This document shows positions 7,267 to 7,527 of a stretch of 7,527 bases of DNA, in pieces; the stretch's first letter is position 1, and the number at the start of each line of letters is the position of its first letter. The notes beneath the pieces are model-generated. The model had not been told where the DNA came from. It made no database searches and saw only the letters and a program-made list of their open reading frames with translations. The stretch is taken from positions 1 through 7,527 of the forward strand of contig JAITLF010000121.1 in assembly GCA_031278025.1 (NCBI GenBank), written 5' to 3'. Both the position numbers and the translations under genes were made by a program. This DNA comes from Treponema sp. GTDB lineage: Bacteria; Spirochaetota; Spirochaetia; Treponematales; Breznakiellaceae.

Positions 7267-7338
7267 CATCCCCTGGGGGAGTCGAACCCCCGTTGTCGGG
7301 ATGAAAACCCGATGTCCTGACCGCTAGACGAAGGAGAC
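7267..7338 (-). tRNA. tRNA-Glu(UUC)
   Basis: A 72-nt tRNA on the minus strand. The anticodon stem TCGGG/CCCGA carries loop TTTTCAT, giving anticodon UUC. The T-stem GGGGG/CCCCC holds loop TTCGACT. The acceptor GTCTCCT pairs with AGGGGAT, which includes two G-U pairs, one of them the terminal 1-72 pair. The discriminator is G, usual for bacterial glutamate tRNAs. CCA is not encoded. Confidence 0.94.
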
Positions 7339-7350
7339 ACAGTAAAAATA

Positions 7351-7379
7351 ACTTTAACGGAAATCGCAGTATGTGTCAA
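7351..7379 (-). promoter_or_regulatory. Sigma-70-type promoter of tRNA-Glu
   Basis: A perfect -35 box TTGACA (7379-7374) is followed by a 17-base spacer and -10 box TAAAGT (7356-7351). The predicted start, around 7344, is only a few bases before the mature tRNA 5' end at 7338, a common arrangement for stable RNA genes. Confidence 0.75.
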
Positions 7380-7456
7380 CCCTGCAACAGGTATTCAAAG
7401 TATCACCCATCGGGTTCATCTCCCCAGACGAAAAGGATAAAAGCGGACCAGTTTTC

Positions 7457-7527
7457 ATGGAGAAAACGACTGAAGATGTACCTCAGCGCACTAAAGAAAT
7501 TGTCCTGACGGCCAGACCGGTTCCGGG
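7457..7527 (+). CDS. Partial plus-strand open frame at the right edge, unrecognised
   Basis: From an ATG at 7457 the frame is open to the end of the window, starting MEKTTEDVPQRTKEIV. The same frame is also open upstream to a stop at 7355-7357, with GTG at 7373 as an earlier possible start; the upstream stretch reads protein-like (SPIGFISPDEKDKSGPVF). The GTG would overlap the tRNA-Glu -35 box. No good ribosome-binding site is seen before either start. I do not recognise the protein, and only about 24 codons are visible from the ATG. It would be divergent from the tRNA-Glu gene. Confidence 0.3.
   Translation, partial: MEKTTEDVPQRTKEIVLTARPVP

Overview
The window looks like part of a bacterial chromosome of moderate G+C content. 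It most likely comes from a host-associated spirochete of the Treponema group (termite-gut treponemes are my best guess). This is inferred from the feel of the proteins and from the gene order trigger factor, clpP, clpX, lon; no database search was possible. Nearly everything is on the minus strand, so transcription runs from high to low coordinates.

Right part (about 7527 down to 6834): the edge holds an unassigned plus-strand open frame. Next to it, on the minus strand, is a near-consensus promoter driving tRNA-Glu(UUC). After a gap of about 150 bp, containing a hairpin and a 10-codon ORF with a strong Shine-Dalgarno sequence, a second TTGACA promoter precedes tRNA-Leu(UAG) and tRNA-Gly(GCC). 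None of the three tRNAs encodes its CCA end.

Centre (6797 down to 897): a compact protein-quality-control operon. tig (trigger factor, GTG start) is followed after 9 bp by clpP. clpP overlaps clpX by 8 bp, and clpX overlaps lon by 4 bp (ATGA). All four proteins are full length with intact catalytic motifs. Trigger factor meets nascent chains at the ribosome, ClpXP unfolds and degrades tagged substrates, and Lon degrades misfolded and regulatory proteins. No convincing terminator separates tRNA-Gly from tig (36 bp), so a mixed tRNA-mRNA transcript starting at the tRNA-Leu promoter is likely.

Left part (896 down to 1): a graveyard. Nine bp after the lon stop lies the start of a major facilitator superfamily (MFS) transporter gene, broken by frameshifts. 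It is split by a 119-bp element with 15-bp imperfect terminal inverted repeats, and cut off by an IS4-like transposase remnant that itself carries two frameshifts and runs off the window. These remnants suggest the ancestral operon may have continued from lon into a transporter.

I see no CRISPR array, phage gene or clearly novel system. The points most worth checking are the nested decay downstream of lon, the small TIR element, the tRNA-tig linkage and an insertion of about 40 residues in the Lon N-domain.
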